The notes under the pieces are model-generated. The model made no database searches. It had not been told where the DNA came from and was given only the letters and a program-made list of their open reading frames with translations. A stretch of DNA of 64,000 nucleotides from Uloborus plumipes (taxonomy: Eukaryota; Arthropoda; Arachnida; Araneae; Uloboridae), in NCBI GenBank assembly GCA_038373865.1, contig JAXGGA010002041.1:62001-126000 (forward strand). The letters are read 5' to 3'. Positions 23,549 to 34,441 of this stretch are shown piece by piece. The position numbers and the translations under genes are program-made. How positions within the stretch are numbered: the stretch's first letter is position 1; each line of letters opens with the position of its first letter.

Positions 23549-25493
23549 ATGTCAGAAAGTTCCGATGAAGAGCCTGCAGAAAAAAGGAGGCGAGGAGTTA
23601 CAAATGAGGCAAAGTACAGGCGGAACGTTAATCGTACGGCCCGAGTAAAAGGTGAGAGTTATGTCTCATTTACTGGCAAGCAAGTACCTGTCCTTGAAAA
23701 ACCAAATTTTATAACATGTAATTGCAAAATGAAATGCTATTTAAACATAAATGAACATGTAATAAATGAAACTTGGGGTTATTTCCACAAACTTGAAAAC
23801 AAAAATTCACAAGATACATACATTCAAACCCTAATAGAAATTAGTGAAGTTATGCGTAGAACGAAAAATCAAAATCATGCTGAAGAGAAAACCTCAAGTG
23901 TGGAAAATATTCTTACAAATACAATTTAAAAATCAGTGGGGAATTGAAACATGTTTGCAAAAATGTTTTTATGAAAATTCATGGAATTTCGCACAACAGA
24001 TTAGGGAGAATATGTCAGTTATTATGTACCAATACAACCCCTAAAGACGAGAGAGATCAAAACAGAAGTGGCAATGCCATTTCGGGTCACATTTGCGCGC
24101 TTATTCATGAGCAAATCTCTTAATTTGAAGTTAAAGAGACCCACTACGGGGAAAAACGCAGAAAATACCTTGATTCCCGTTTAAATATTACGAAAATGCA
24201 TGAATTATTCATTAATGACCATCCTAATCTAAAATATGTTGTCAAGTATAACTTCTATTATTTATATTTTCGTGAAAACTTTGGGTACTCCTTCGGTAGA
24301 CTGCAAGTCGATGTTTGTAGTCAATGCGAAAGCCTAAAGGCAAACCCAAAAGACCAAACTCTAGACGACTATACTAAACGTGAGGCAGCTGCAGAGCTAA
24401 TGGTACATAAAAGGAGGGCTACAAAATTTTATGCTAATTTAAAAGAAGCATCCAAGAATGAGGATAATGAAACTGCAGCCCTATGCTGTGATTACATGCA
24501 AAACTTGCCTCTCCCGAATATTCCTGTCCAGGAATTTTTTCATATGAGACAACTATGGGTAAACGTTTTCAGTATTCATGATTTAAAAAGTAGTAAATCA
24601 AAAATTTACCTTTATCATGAAGGAGAAGGTAATAAAAGCCCAAATGAGGTATGTAGTTTTTTACTACACTACATACAAACCGAGATACCTGTAACTGTAA
24701 AAAAGCTCATCCTTTTTAGTGACGGACCATCAGGCCAAAATAAAAACCATACGGTTGTAAGATTTCTAATGAATCTTTGTGACAAAGGACGTTTTGATGA
24801 AATCATTCACAACTTTCCTGTTCGTGGACATTCATTCTCCCCATGTGACAGAGACTTTGGATCTATAAAAAGAGTCATAAGAAGGGTTGATAGAATTTAT
24901 ACTTCAGATGAGTATAGTGAACTTATTTTAAAGGCTAGTAAAATAAGTCGTTTTACCATCCATAGAGTTACATCGAAAGATATTTTTAATTTCAAAACGT
25001 GGTGGCTACGGTATTATAAAAAACTAACCCACTTAGATGAAACCTCAGGAAGAGGTATTCCTAAGGATGAAAAAGATATTTTCAAAATATCAACTTATAA
25101 GCAGTTCATTTACAATAACAGAAGTCATGGGAGAGTGGTGGTAAAGCCACAAATTGATGGATTCGTTGAGTCTACATTTTCACTTCTAAAAAAACAAAAT
25201 CTCCCTGAATTGCCTACTGAAAGGGCATATCCTTCAGGAAAGGTGAGAATTTCTTTTTCCTTGATATAAACTTACATCTTATGCTCAACCATATCAACTC
25301 TCGTTTCATATTTTAGTTTAACTTTTTTATTTTGTCGTTATCATTATAGGTTCCTATTAATGTAAAGAAAATTCGAGATCTAAACAATCTCAAACAATAT
25401 CTAATTGGATATGAAATTTTCTACACCAGCATTTTGAATTGGCCAACTACCAATAGTGAAAACATAGTCGAAATGGTTTACGATAACGAGTAG
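23549..25493 (+). pseudogene. Broken transposase-like gene of a DUF7869-like family, with a spliced last exon
   Basis: The N-terminal part from ATG 23549 is acidic, then basic (EKRRR), followed by a CNCKMKC cysteine cluster. The frame shifts between about 23880 and 23910 and continues in another frame with VCKNVFMKIHGIS and a second basic helix-like stretch, then meets TAA at 24121-24123. The same frame then runs from 24124 to 25242; within it, counting from the M at 24196, there are CSQC (41-44), D98 (CDYMQNLPLP), D175 (FSDGPSGQNKN) and CDRDFG (D217/D219), a spacing that fits an RNase-H-like D..D..D/E core. A 107-bp intron (GTGAG...TATAG, 25243-25349, phase 0) joins to a last exon 25350-25493 ending TAG. 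From memory the family matches arthropod 'uncharacterized' proteins with DUF7869. Two disabling changes make this copy inactive. Confidence 0.75.
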
Positions 25494-25884
25494 CTATCTC
25501 TCCAGGAACCAAAATATGACAAAAAATACCTTATATAATAATGCAATTAGTAGGTGATAAATAAAAATATAATGTTTTTCCCTAACATTCTCATTTTTAC
25601 TGCAAGATATTACAAAAATTGAGAGCAAAGCTCTGAAAATACGCGTGAACGATTAGTTTATTGCAAAAAGCAGTCAACTACAAAAGTTTTAATAATTTTT
25701 TTTGTACTGAAGATAAGACGTAAGAAAATATTTTTTTGTCGGTAAAGTATCCAAATGAGGTCTACTTTAAGCCTAAAAAAAATCAACACCTAAATAAAAA
25801 GCAGTAGGTTGTTAAACAGTTTTTTTCGTTTTTCTCAAAACAACAAATTTGTCTGTTGACTGGTTTTTGAAATAAACGGTTCAA

Positions 25885-26319
25885 CTAAGGGAGTGGGCGT
25901 AACTTAAATATGGAGGTATTTTGGATTCTCTGAAAGTGATCAGTCTCAATCATGTCGGATAATTGGGGTTCTATATTTTTAAAAAGATGGTAGTGACAAT
26001 ATTTGTTGCTACAGTGAAATATAGAGCCAAAAGGTGAAAAATTGAGAGGATAAATGTTGTGAATTGTTGGCAGTAGACAATTTCTTATTTTAATCGAATT
26101 TAGTGCATCTTCTATGATTTTAAAAAAAAATCCAGTTTCATACAAAATTTTTAATATAAATATTTATAAATTTTACATCAAGAGAAAATATTTAAGAGAG
26201 AATTATTTTACAATTTTCGGTCACCCTTCCTTCAAGGATTTATAAAAATAAAATTCAATAAAATTTTTAACAAGGCAAAATTACTAAACATTATGATTAT
26301 TTTCTTTTTGAGCTTTTTA
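25885..26319. other. Spacer inside the inner hAT-type element
   Basis: AT-rich, downstream (3') of the minus-strand hAT transposase remnant. Nothing else recognised. Confidence 0.4.
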
Positions 26320-27441
26320 CTATGACAACTGTATTCTCCTCTGTTTTATCATGGCAAACTTTTCTGTTATTTCGTCCAGATTAATTTTATCTACTATTTC
26401 TTTTTCAGATTTCAATAAAATAAGTGAATTAAGGCGGTCATCCCCCATCGTTGTCCTCAGATAATTTTTTACTAATTTTAGCTTACTAAATGCCCTTTCA
26501 TTAGTTGCTACAGTTAACAGGTGCAGTCAATGCCAGACGACAAACTAGGTTTGCAAGTGGTAATATTTGTGTTTCAGTGTTTCAGATTTTTTCATGATGG
26601 ACATTAAATCTGTGCATTCTGAAAACTGGTCGCAAAGAATTTCTAGTTCTGCTTGAACAGCGGAAGCATCTTTAACTTCCGTGTCAGCAGGAAAAAGAGA
26701 AAGAATTCTTTCAACATTTTCCAATGTACATTGGTTTCTTCTCATTGGCGGTTTTAAAATTTGAAATAATGGGCTCAATGTTTTTGTGAACTTCTGAAGG
26801 TTATCCTTAGATAAGGATATTAATGTGTCCAACAGAGCCGAAAATTCTCTTCTATAAAAACATTTAAGTGAGAAATCACTTTGGGTGTTTGTATTTTCGT
26901 CAATTCTTTTTGGAGATATTCTTTTTCTGTGATGTTTTTTATATTCTCCCTCAGCATTAACTTCATATTTCCCCCCAAAAAGAATTGCGCTTTCGATCAA
27001 CTGATCCATGCTATTTTTACCGGCATTAATGCCCTCCAACGACTTTATTGTGCTTTCAATTAAAACTGAAGCATCAACAACGTTCAATTCTTCAGCCTCA
27101 AGCGCTTCAGTCAGGTTCTTTACTTTATAAATTATGTTCTTCATAAACATAATTGTTACTATGAAGTCTAAGGAAAGCATTTTCCTTTTCAGCCCCGACG
27201 CCGCAATTTTCGTTTTTGAATCGAAGTGTTTTGATGAAGAAACATCTTCGAGGGCGGATATTATGCAATCATAAGATTGCCAGACTGCTTTTATTGAATC
27301 TGCTCGATTCGTCCACCTTGTCTGCAGCAGATTTTTCAGTTTCAGCACGTTATCTAAATCTGCTAACTTTTGGCATAGGTGCCTGTAACGTTTCGTGCTG
27401 GCTGTAAAGAATACATACAGTGCGCCTAAATCGTCAAACAA
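26320..27441 (-). pseudogene. hAT transposase C-terminal half (ZMYM1-like hAT), frameshifted
   Basis: The minus-strand frame 27441-26545 encodes about 298 residues with the hAT-family pattern LKNLLQTRWTNRADSI, followed by a mostly helical region. After an in-frame TAG at 26545-26547 the homology continues in other frames. One holds ANLVCRLALTAPVN and another holds NERAFSKLKLVKNYLRTTMG and LNSLILLKSEKE, which is the diagnostic hAT dimerisation region, ending at TAG 26320-26322. At least two small indels are therefore present near 26525-26550. The N-terminal half, including the zinc-finger and first catalytic segment, is missing because the sequence 5' of the gene is replaced by the tandem repeat array. 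It belongs to the surrounding element, where orientation and position fit. Confidence 0.8.
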
Positions 27442-27757
27442 GTGTCCGACTAAAACACTAGCTTCACGTCCATGTTGTGTTTATCCCCTTTATTAAAAAT
27501 TAAAATGTGTACATAGCTCTCAAAATAAAGTACTCATTACTTTATTCATATATTTTGAATTCAGAATGAATTGAAAATCAAAAATGCCGACTCTAGCCTG
27601 AGTGAACACTTATTATGTCGGAAAATGAGCTGAGCAGTCGGCAGAACAAGCGTTTGCAATAATTCGCTGTGAAATAGGAAATCATCAGAATGAACGTGAA
27701 AGTTTTTCAGACACGGTATGCCCACACAAACGGCACGTTTTATTTTTTCCTCTTTTA

Positions 27758-29445
27758 TCTAATATCTTTAAACGAGCAATTCTTGTATATACATATATAT
27801 ATATATATATTTCGGATCTCGAAAACGGCTCTAACGATTTCGCTAAAACTTGGTATTTGGATGGAGTTTTGGTTTCTGAGTTCATCTACGTCGGCGTTTT
27901 TTCTGTAAAAACGCCAGTTTTCACAAAAAACCCCGTTTTTTGTGCCTTCATTAAGTAAGTTTGAGACGCTTTCTTTATCGCCATTTTCTTTATGATTTCT
28001 CTCATTGTTACTGTTCCCTAGCGACCACGTTTTGTTATAACAATTGGATTTCATAGTTAATCACATCAGCGCGAGTTTAAATTTTATGGTATTTGGCAAC
28101 GTTAAATTGTTATTGTTTTTTGAAATGTTAAAGCAAGGCTTCACTAGATAGTGTCTTATACAGGCTGTTTCATTTATTCAAAAGCCATGGGATAAAAGCA
28201 GTGGTGATTGTCCAGCGACATTTATTCAATTTTGTGGTAACTTACACGATATAAAAATCGGATTATTTTACTTTTCAAGTACGATTTAAAAATTGAGTAT
28301 AAAAGTGTTACAGTTAGTTTTCAAATACTTTTTTTCCTCCTCAAGAGTGTTTAGTAAGATATTTCATGTAAAAAATCAATAAATACGAAACTCAATTTTC
28401 TTAAAATATTAAGTTTCAAAACAAAATTACATCTATCTAATATCTTTAGACGAGCAATTCTTGTATTTATATATTTCGGATCTCGAAAACGGCTCTAACG
28501 ATTTTGATAAAATTTTGTATCAAGATAAAGTTTTGGTTTTTGAGTTCATCTACATCGGCGTTTTTTCTGTAAAAACACAAGTTTTCACAAAAAAAACCCG
28601 TTTTTTGTGCCTTCATTAGAAGTTTGACGAGCTTTCTTTCGCCATTTTCTTTATGATTACTCTTATTGTTACTGTTTCATAGCAACCACGTTTTATTATA
28701 ACAATGGATTTCATATTTAATCACATCAGCGTAAATTTAAATTTTTATGGTATTTGGCAAACGAGTTTTGGCAACACGTTAGAATTTTATTGTTTTTGAA
28801 ATTTAAAGATCGATCAAAAGAAAGTTAGAATTGGGTGTGGGCAGCGGGAGTCCGATCGGTAAGTCGTCGGACTCGTAACCAGAGGGTCCCAGTCCGATCA
28901 TATAGAGGAAGCCCAGCCGATCAAAGATCCACCGTCTTCATTAATGGTGGCTGGGGGACGTTAAAAATGTTCGTGGTCATAAATTCCTCCAAGTGAAACG
29001 ATACCTCTGGGGGATTCTGGGCCAAGGGTTTGCTCGGCCCTTGGGCCTGGTTCAAAAATGAACAGAGCGCTCTTCAAGGCCCCATCCCGGTTAAACTACG
29101 AGGTGTGGTATGTACGGGGAAAACCTTGGAGTGTGAAGTCAAGTGAAAGTCAAAACCAACTGGAACCAAATGCGTACTGGAGAACATGGGCTCTGCATCC
29201 ATTCTCATCAACCCCTCCCGCGCTTTAGGCGCCAAATAAAATGCAATTGGGTGTGATTTTACGGTGAGCATGGATTAAATAAGGTTGCGTTTTTTAAAAC
29301 AAATTACGGCTATTTTAAAAGCATAATTGCAACCAAAGGCTTAAAAATGCTTTCCAAGTTTATCTAAATAAGTACTTCGCATTTTAGAAAAAAACACGAG
29401 TTTACAAACCTCTTTTTTTTCCGAGCGGGCTCGGTCCCCTGGTAC
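27758..29445 (+). mobile_element. Helitron-like insertion with atypical 3' end
   Basis: Starts TCTAATATCTTTAAACGAGC directly after CCTCTTTTA and ends before TTAAAAATTAAAATG. Joining the flanks rebuilds the empty site found in sister units, so it inserted at A^T without duplication. The 3' end has the hairpin CCGAGCGGGCTCGG about 11 nt before the end, but the terminal bases are GTAC instead of CTRR. The 5' segment is partly duplicated at 28434-28800. It contains the SINE at 28843-29275. Confidence 0.62.
28843..29275 (+). mobile_element. tRNA-derived SINE-like sequence
   Basis: A tRNA-like head at 28845-28910 has an A-box-like GGTAAGTCGTCGG and a degenerate B-box region (GAGGGTCCCAGTCC). It is followed by a body with GGCTGGGGGACGTTAAA and GGATTCTGGGCCAAGGGTTT. 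The folding is imperfect, so I call it a SINE rather than a tRNA gene. Right boundary approximate. Confidence 0.55.
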
Positions 29446-30016
29446 TTAAAAATTAAAATGTGTACATAGCTCTCAAAATAAAGTACGCATTACTTTATTC
29501 ATATATTTTGAATTCAGAATAAATTGAAAACCGAAAATGCCGACTCTAGCCTGAGTGAACACTTATTTTGTCGGAAAATGAGCTGAGCAGTCGGCAGAAC
29601 AAGCGTTTGCCAATAATTCGCTGTGGAATGGAAATCATCAGAATGAATATTAATAATAGGAATGTCATCAGAATGAATATTAAAAATTGCCAAACATGGT
29701 TTGCCCACACAAACGGCATATGTTTTTATTTTTTCCCCTTTATTTAAAATTAAAATGTGTACATAGCTCTCAAAATAAAGTACTCATTACTTTATTCATA
29801 TATTTTGAATTCAGAATGAATTGAAAATCAAAAATGCCGACTCTAGCCTGAGTGAACACTTATTATGTCGGAAAATGAGCTGAGCAGTCGGCAGAACAAG
29901 CGTTTGCCAATAATTCGCTGTGAAATAGGAAATCATCAGAATGAACGTGAAAGTTTTTCAGACACGGTATGCCCACACAAACGGCACGTTTTTATTTTTT
30001 CCTCTTTTATTAAAAA

Positions 30017-31384
30017 CTAGCTGTGGGGCCCGGCGTTGCACGGGCTTTAAAGTAGTGATGAAAATTTAAATAAACTACTCGCCGTCAAGGCGGTATATAA
30101 TGATATATAACCGCCAAGGCAGTTCGCCTTTAAAGTAGCGAGGAAAGTTTCAGTAATGATATATAACGGCCAAGGCAGCTCGCCTTTAAAGTAGCGAGGA
30201 AAGTTTCAGCAAATTACTCATCGCCAAAGCGACTCGCCTTTAAAGTAGTAAGGAAACTTAAAACAAATTACTCGCCTCCAAGGCGGCTCGCATTTAAAGG
30301 AGGGAGGAAAGTTTTAGTGAAACCGGTTTCAAAATATTACTCCCCGCTAAAGCGGCTCGCTAAAAAACTTTCCCGCATAAAAAAGTCAATCGCATTATTT
30401 GCACATGCTTCCTCAGAAATAAAAACAATGTCAAGTAGCACATATTTAACACTCTCCCTAATAAACAAATACAATTCCCTACCAAAAACAAATATTTCCA
30501 AACCGCTCTCTTCCTGTAACATTAATTGCAAAATTCCAAACAAAAAAGTTGTTTTAATATTTAGATCGCAGCCAAAAAAAAATCCCTGTTAAAAACATGA
30601 ATTACAATTTAATTTGAAACACATTTTCAAAATGGTACCAGAAAAAAAATATAAACCATTAAGTATGCAGGAATGCAAGTGAAACACGGACGATCGCATT
30701 ATTTGCCTTGTTGAAACGCCGTAAAATGAAATGCTTTTAAGAAACGAAATGAAGAAAAGGACACCAACAATGAATTTAAAAGATGTCGCCATAGCAACGC
30801 AATAAAACTTTAATAGTTTGATAAAGATATAGGTTTTCGAACTCAAAATTCAAACTCTTGTAACTTTTTTTCTAGTGGAGATAAAAGCTTGGTTCTTCGA
30901 CTGTAAGTCGAATCAATTCTGGGGTTAAAAATATCGCTCTATCCAATGGCGTAAAAATCAAAACTGTGGAATAATTAGTTTATTCTTTATTGATGGTTTT
31001 AATGAACCAAGTATTGCAAGAAATCGGGTGAAGCCTTGCAAAAGGCAAGTTTAAAAATTGAATAACTCGTGCTGTGTTTAAGTTAGAGAATCGGAACAAA
31101 CTGCATAGGACGGACAAAATTTTTCTGCGTTCAACGATACATAACATTAATATGTGCAAGTAATTTTTAACCCCAGTATTCGGCGATTTATGAGAAAATT
31201 GCCTTGAATTCGAATAAAAAACGAATCGCTTATCGAATCTTTTCAAACTATAGCCTAAAGTCTTTCTGGATAAATGGACTATTCAACACAAAAAGAATTT
31301 TTCAAATCGAACCAGTAGTTCCTGAGATTAGTGCGTTCAAACAAACAAACAAACAAACTCTACAGCTTTATATATTAGTAAAGA
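30017..31384 (-). mobile_element. Non-autonomous Helitron, copy H4
   Basis: On the minus strand it starts TCTTTACTAATATATAAAGC after A and ends with a GC hairpin (CCCGTGCAACGCCGGGCC) and CAGCTAG before T. Its flanks ATTAAAAA and TTAAAATG restore the uninterrupted unit junction seen at 31640-31660, giving an exact paralogous empty site. GGCTCGCCTTTAAAGTAG motifs repeat about five times near the 3' end. No Rep/helicase frame. Confidence 0.88.
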
Positions 31385-31981
31385 TTAAAATGTGTACATA
31401 GCTCTCAAAATAAAGTACGCATTACTTTATTCATATATTTTGAATTCAGAATAAATTGAAAACCGAAAATGCCGACTCTAGCCTGAGTGAACACTTATTT
31501 TGTCGGAAAATGAGCTGAGCAGTCGGCAGAACAAGCGTTTGCCAATAATTCGCTGTGAAATAGGAAATCATCAGAATGAATATTAAAAATTGCCAAACAT
31601 GGTTTGCCCACACAAACGGCATATGTTTTTATTTTTTCCCCTTTATTAAAAATTAAAATGTGTACATAGCTCTCAAAATAAAGTACTCATTACTTTATAT
31701 ATTTTGAATTCAGAATAAACTGAAAATCAAAAATGCCGACTCTAGAATGAGTGAACACTTATTGTGTCGGAAAATGAGTTGAGAAGTCGGCAGAACAAGC
31801 TTTTGCAATAGTGAGCGTTAAAAAAAAAATGTTCGCTGTGAAATAGGAAGTCATCAAAATGAACATTAAAAATTGCCAAACATGTTATGCCCACACAAAC
31901 GGCACATGTTTTCATTTTTCCCTTTTTTTTAAAATTAAAATGTGTGCATAGCTCTCTAAAAAGTACTCATTACTTTATTCA

Positions 31982-33231
31982 TCTCTATATATAAAAATGA
32001 ATGTTGGTAAATGTGTATATGTGTATATGTGTATATGTGTGTGTTCCCTAAGATCTCAGAAACTACTCGGGAGATTTGCCTGAAATTTTCACCGTTTGTT
32101 CCTTTTGGTACTGGGAAGGTTTAGAGACCAGTTTCAACAAAATCCGATGAGTAGTTATTTTTTTATCTCAATTTTAGACCTGATTCTGTCTCTGTAATTT
32201 CAATTTAAAACGCCATTTTCGAAGGCTTTCATCAATCCAATCGAGTATTTAGTGTATCAACTCAACTCTCTGGCAGATAGTTGGAATTGCTTGCTACCGT
32301 AAATTTGGCGATCTTTTGAATCGCGCCAAGAGCCCTCAATAATGGAAGTTTTCCCAATAACTGTCTCAAGTATAAAAAATAAAAAAGGTATTTGATTAAC
32401 AGATTAATCTTTTTTTTAAAAGCAAATGAGATTCAGTTTCATATTTCGGAACTCCTTTAGATTTGTAGAGGCTTAGATGTCATGCATTATTTTCCAGGCG
32501 AACACTATTTTGTTCTTTATCTATTGCTGTTTTCAATCAAAGTATGTTACTATATTTTCTCGCCAAACATCCAATCAATAGTTCGTTTTCATGTCCATAC
32601 TATTTGCTATGATGTACTGCAATATTGGAAATTATTTTAACGCCTTACGGAATGATGTACATTTAGCGCCAAATATAATATTCAAATTGATTTCAGATTG
32701 CCAAAAAAGTAATCAGCTTCATAGAGAATACCTCAACATTTGGCGACAATTTCTCTTTCACAAAAGTGAGATTACGTAAGTTTCTTTATTTATGGAAGGG
32801 ATAGGGGTTCAGAATTACCCCAGGTATCCCAAATTAGCTACCAAATTGGCGACTTTTTAAATAGCGTCAAGAACCTTCAATAATTGAAATTTTCCAAGGC
32901 ACGTTGCTACGCAACTATTTTTGTTTTCGAGAGTAGAAAAAATTATTTGCGTATGATAAATACCTGATTAAATATGTTTCCTTCTCAGAGAAACATATTA
33001 TTGCATGACAGTACTCAAATGCTACCATATTTTTTAAGGTGTTTGCTTTTTCATGTCTCTGTAAGCAACAAAATTGTTCCTTTGTTCTCTTTTGGCTTAT
33101 TTTTATAACATACTTTTAAAAAACTACAGTTGAATTATAACTAAAATTGAGTATTCTTTCTGCGATATCAATTCATTACCAAATGACCTTTTACTTTTAT
33201 ACCACGGGCAAAGCCGTGCGGGTACCGCTAG
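31982..33231 (+). mobile_element. Non-autonomous Helitron, copy H3
   Basis: Starts TCTCTATATATAAAAATG after ACTTTATTCA and ends ACCACGGGCAAAGCCGTGCG...CGCTAG before TATATTTT; the flanks rebuild ACTTTATTCATATATTTT as in sister units. Its 3' end and the AACAAAATTGTTC segment match H2, but its 5' end differs, so it is a chimeric or related subfamily. Contains a (TGTATA)n microsatellite at 32003-32042. Non-coding. Confidence 0.88.
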
Positions 33232-33718
33232 TATATTTTAAATTCAGAATAAATTGAAAAGCAAAAATGCCGACTCTAGTCTGAGTCTAGTCACTTATTG
33301 TGCCGGAAAATGAGCAGTCGGCAAAACAAGCGTTTGGCATAGTGAGCATTAAAAAGAAAAAAAAATCGCTGTGAAATAGGAAATCATCATAATGAACATG
33401 AAAAATTTCCAAACATTGTATGCCCACACAAACGGCACGTTTTTATTTATTCCTCTTTTATTAAAAAGTAAAATGTGTACATTGCTCTCAAACTAAAGTG
33501 CTCATTACTTTATTCATACATTTTAAAAACCAAAAATGCCGACTCTAGCCTGGAGTGAACACTTATTGTGTCGGAAAACGAGGCAAAACAAGCGTTTGCC
33601 AGCCAGTGTGAAAATTGAAAAAATCCGACTCAAATTGATTTTGCCGACTGGATGAAATCGCTGGGGGGGTGAAACACCCCTCTCACCCCCCCGGTCGCGA
33701 CGGCCCTGCCCCCCCCCC

Positions 33719-34433
33719 TTTTTTGGTGTACGAGCCGCTTGTGCTACGGATTAAACCTAGTGTGCCGATTCCAAAACTTTCTCTCAAAAGCTTATGGGGG
33801 TGGGGGGATGATAAGTCGTCAATATTGCGCCCCTATTGCAACGCAAACGAGCCCCACTTTTACACAGGTTGAGAATCGTACGTGAGTCAAATACATTTTC
33901 CAAATATCTTTCTTTTGCATCCAACTCAAAAACTTTTCCTCTAACTTTAAAGGGAAATAGACCTATAAAATACCAAGTAATCGCTCCCTCCTCCCATGTT
34001 AAGAAAAAATCTTGATGCAATGAAAATTACGACCTATCTTCTATGTGCATGTGTGACAGTGTTTTATAAAGTTCTTTAAATATCAAATGTCAATTAAAAA
34101 CAAACATATTAATGTTAAAACATCAAGTAAGAGATTCAATTCTCGCCCCCTCCCCCTCCCTCCCCCCTTCGCTAAGAAGGCGGAATAACAAAAAATAAAA
34201 ATTATAAGATGTTTTTCTAATAAACGTCAAAACAACTTTCTGCAGATGAGGCAACACGTAACAACAGACAATCACTAATTTTTTTTTTACTTGGGCGGGA
34301 AGAGAGAGGGTCCCAACCCTGGGGTACCAAGACGATTCGCGCAAACACAGGATGCCACAAGTGCGGGCGCCTGAAGCAACATTCGTATCGGCCGAACGTA
34401 GACATCGATCCTATGACAGATGAAGTGACATTA
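33719..34433. other. Spacer within the giant hAT-type element
   Basis: No gene recognised. Contains C-rich (34146-34170) and T-rich runs. Confidence 0.4.
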
Positions 34434-34441
34434 GTCTGGAC

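Larger units (their letters stand above)
23157..25884 (+). mobile_element. Transposon with 35-bp TIRs encoding a D/D/D-type protein
   Basis: Perfect 35-bp TIRs beginning TTGAACCGTTTATTTC and ending with a CCAGTCAACAGACA motif. The flanks read GTAA and CTAA, so a 4-bp target with one change is possible but unproven. The CCAGTCAAC motif recurs inside both ends, including in a hairpin at 23315-23363 (arms AGTGCAAAAACCAG). The only gene is the interrupted one at 23549-25493. It lies inside the inner hAT-type element. Confidence 0.8.
27500..33640. repeat. Tandem array of about seven ~280-bp units in the inner hAT
   Basis: Units begin near 27500, 29453, 29750, 31385, 31653, 31935 and 33468 with TTAAAATGTGTACATAGCTC, contain ATGCCGACTCTAGCCTGAGT and AGCAGTCGGCAGAACAAGCG, and end CACACAAACGGCACGTTTTT...CTCTTTTATTAAAAA. 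Three are split by Helitron-type insertions (27758-29445, 30017-31384, 31982-33231), and the intact units supply exact empty sites. Non-coding; related GCCGACT motifs occur at the left end of the element. Confidence 0.85.
22797..33708 (-). mobile_element. Inner hAT-type element with remnant transposase
   Basis: TIR CAGGGCCGTCGCGA at 22797 and its reverse complement ending 33708; both ends abut runs of C, so the 8-bp duplication CCCCCCCC is consistent but weak because of low complexity. The GCCGACT motif is repeated near both ends. Its own gene is the minus-strand hAT transposase remnant at 26320-27441. The right half is expanded by about seven tandem ~280-bp units carrying Helitron insertions, and the left half hosts the transposon at 23157-25884. 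Confidence 0.72.
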
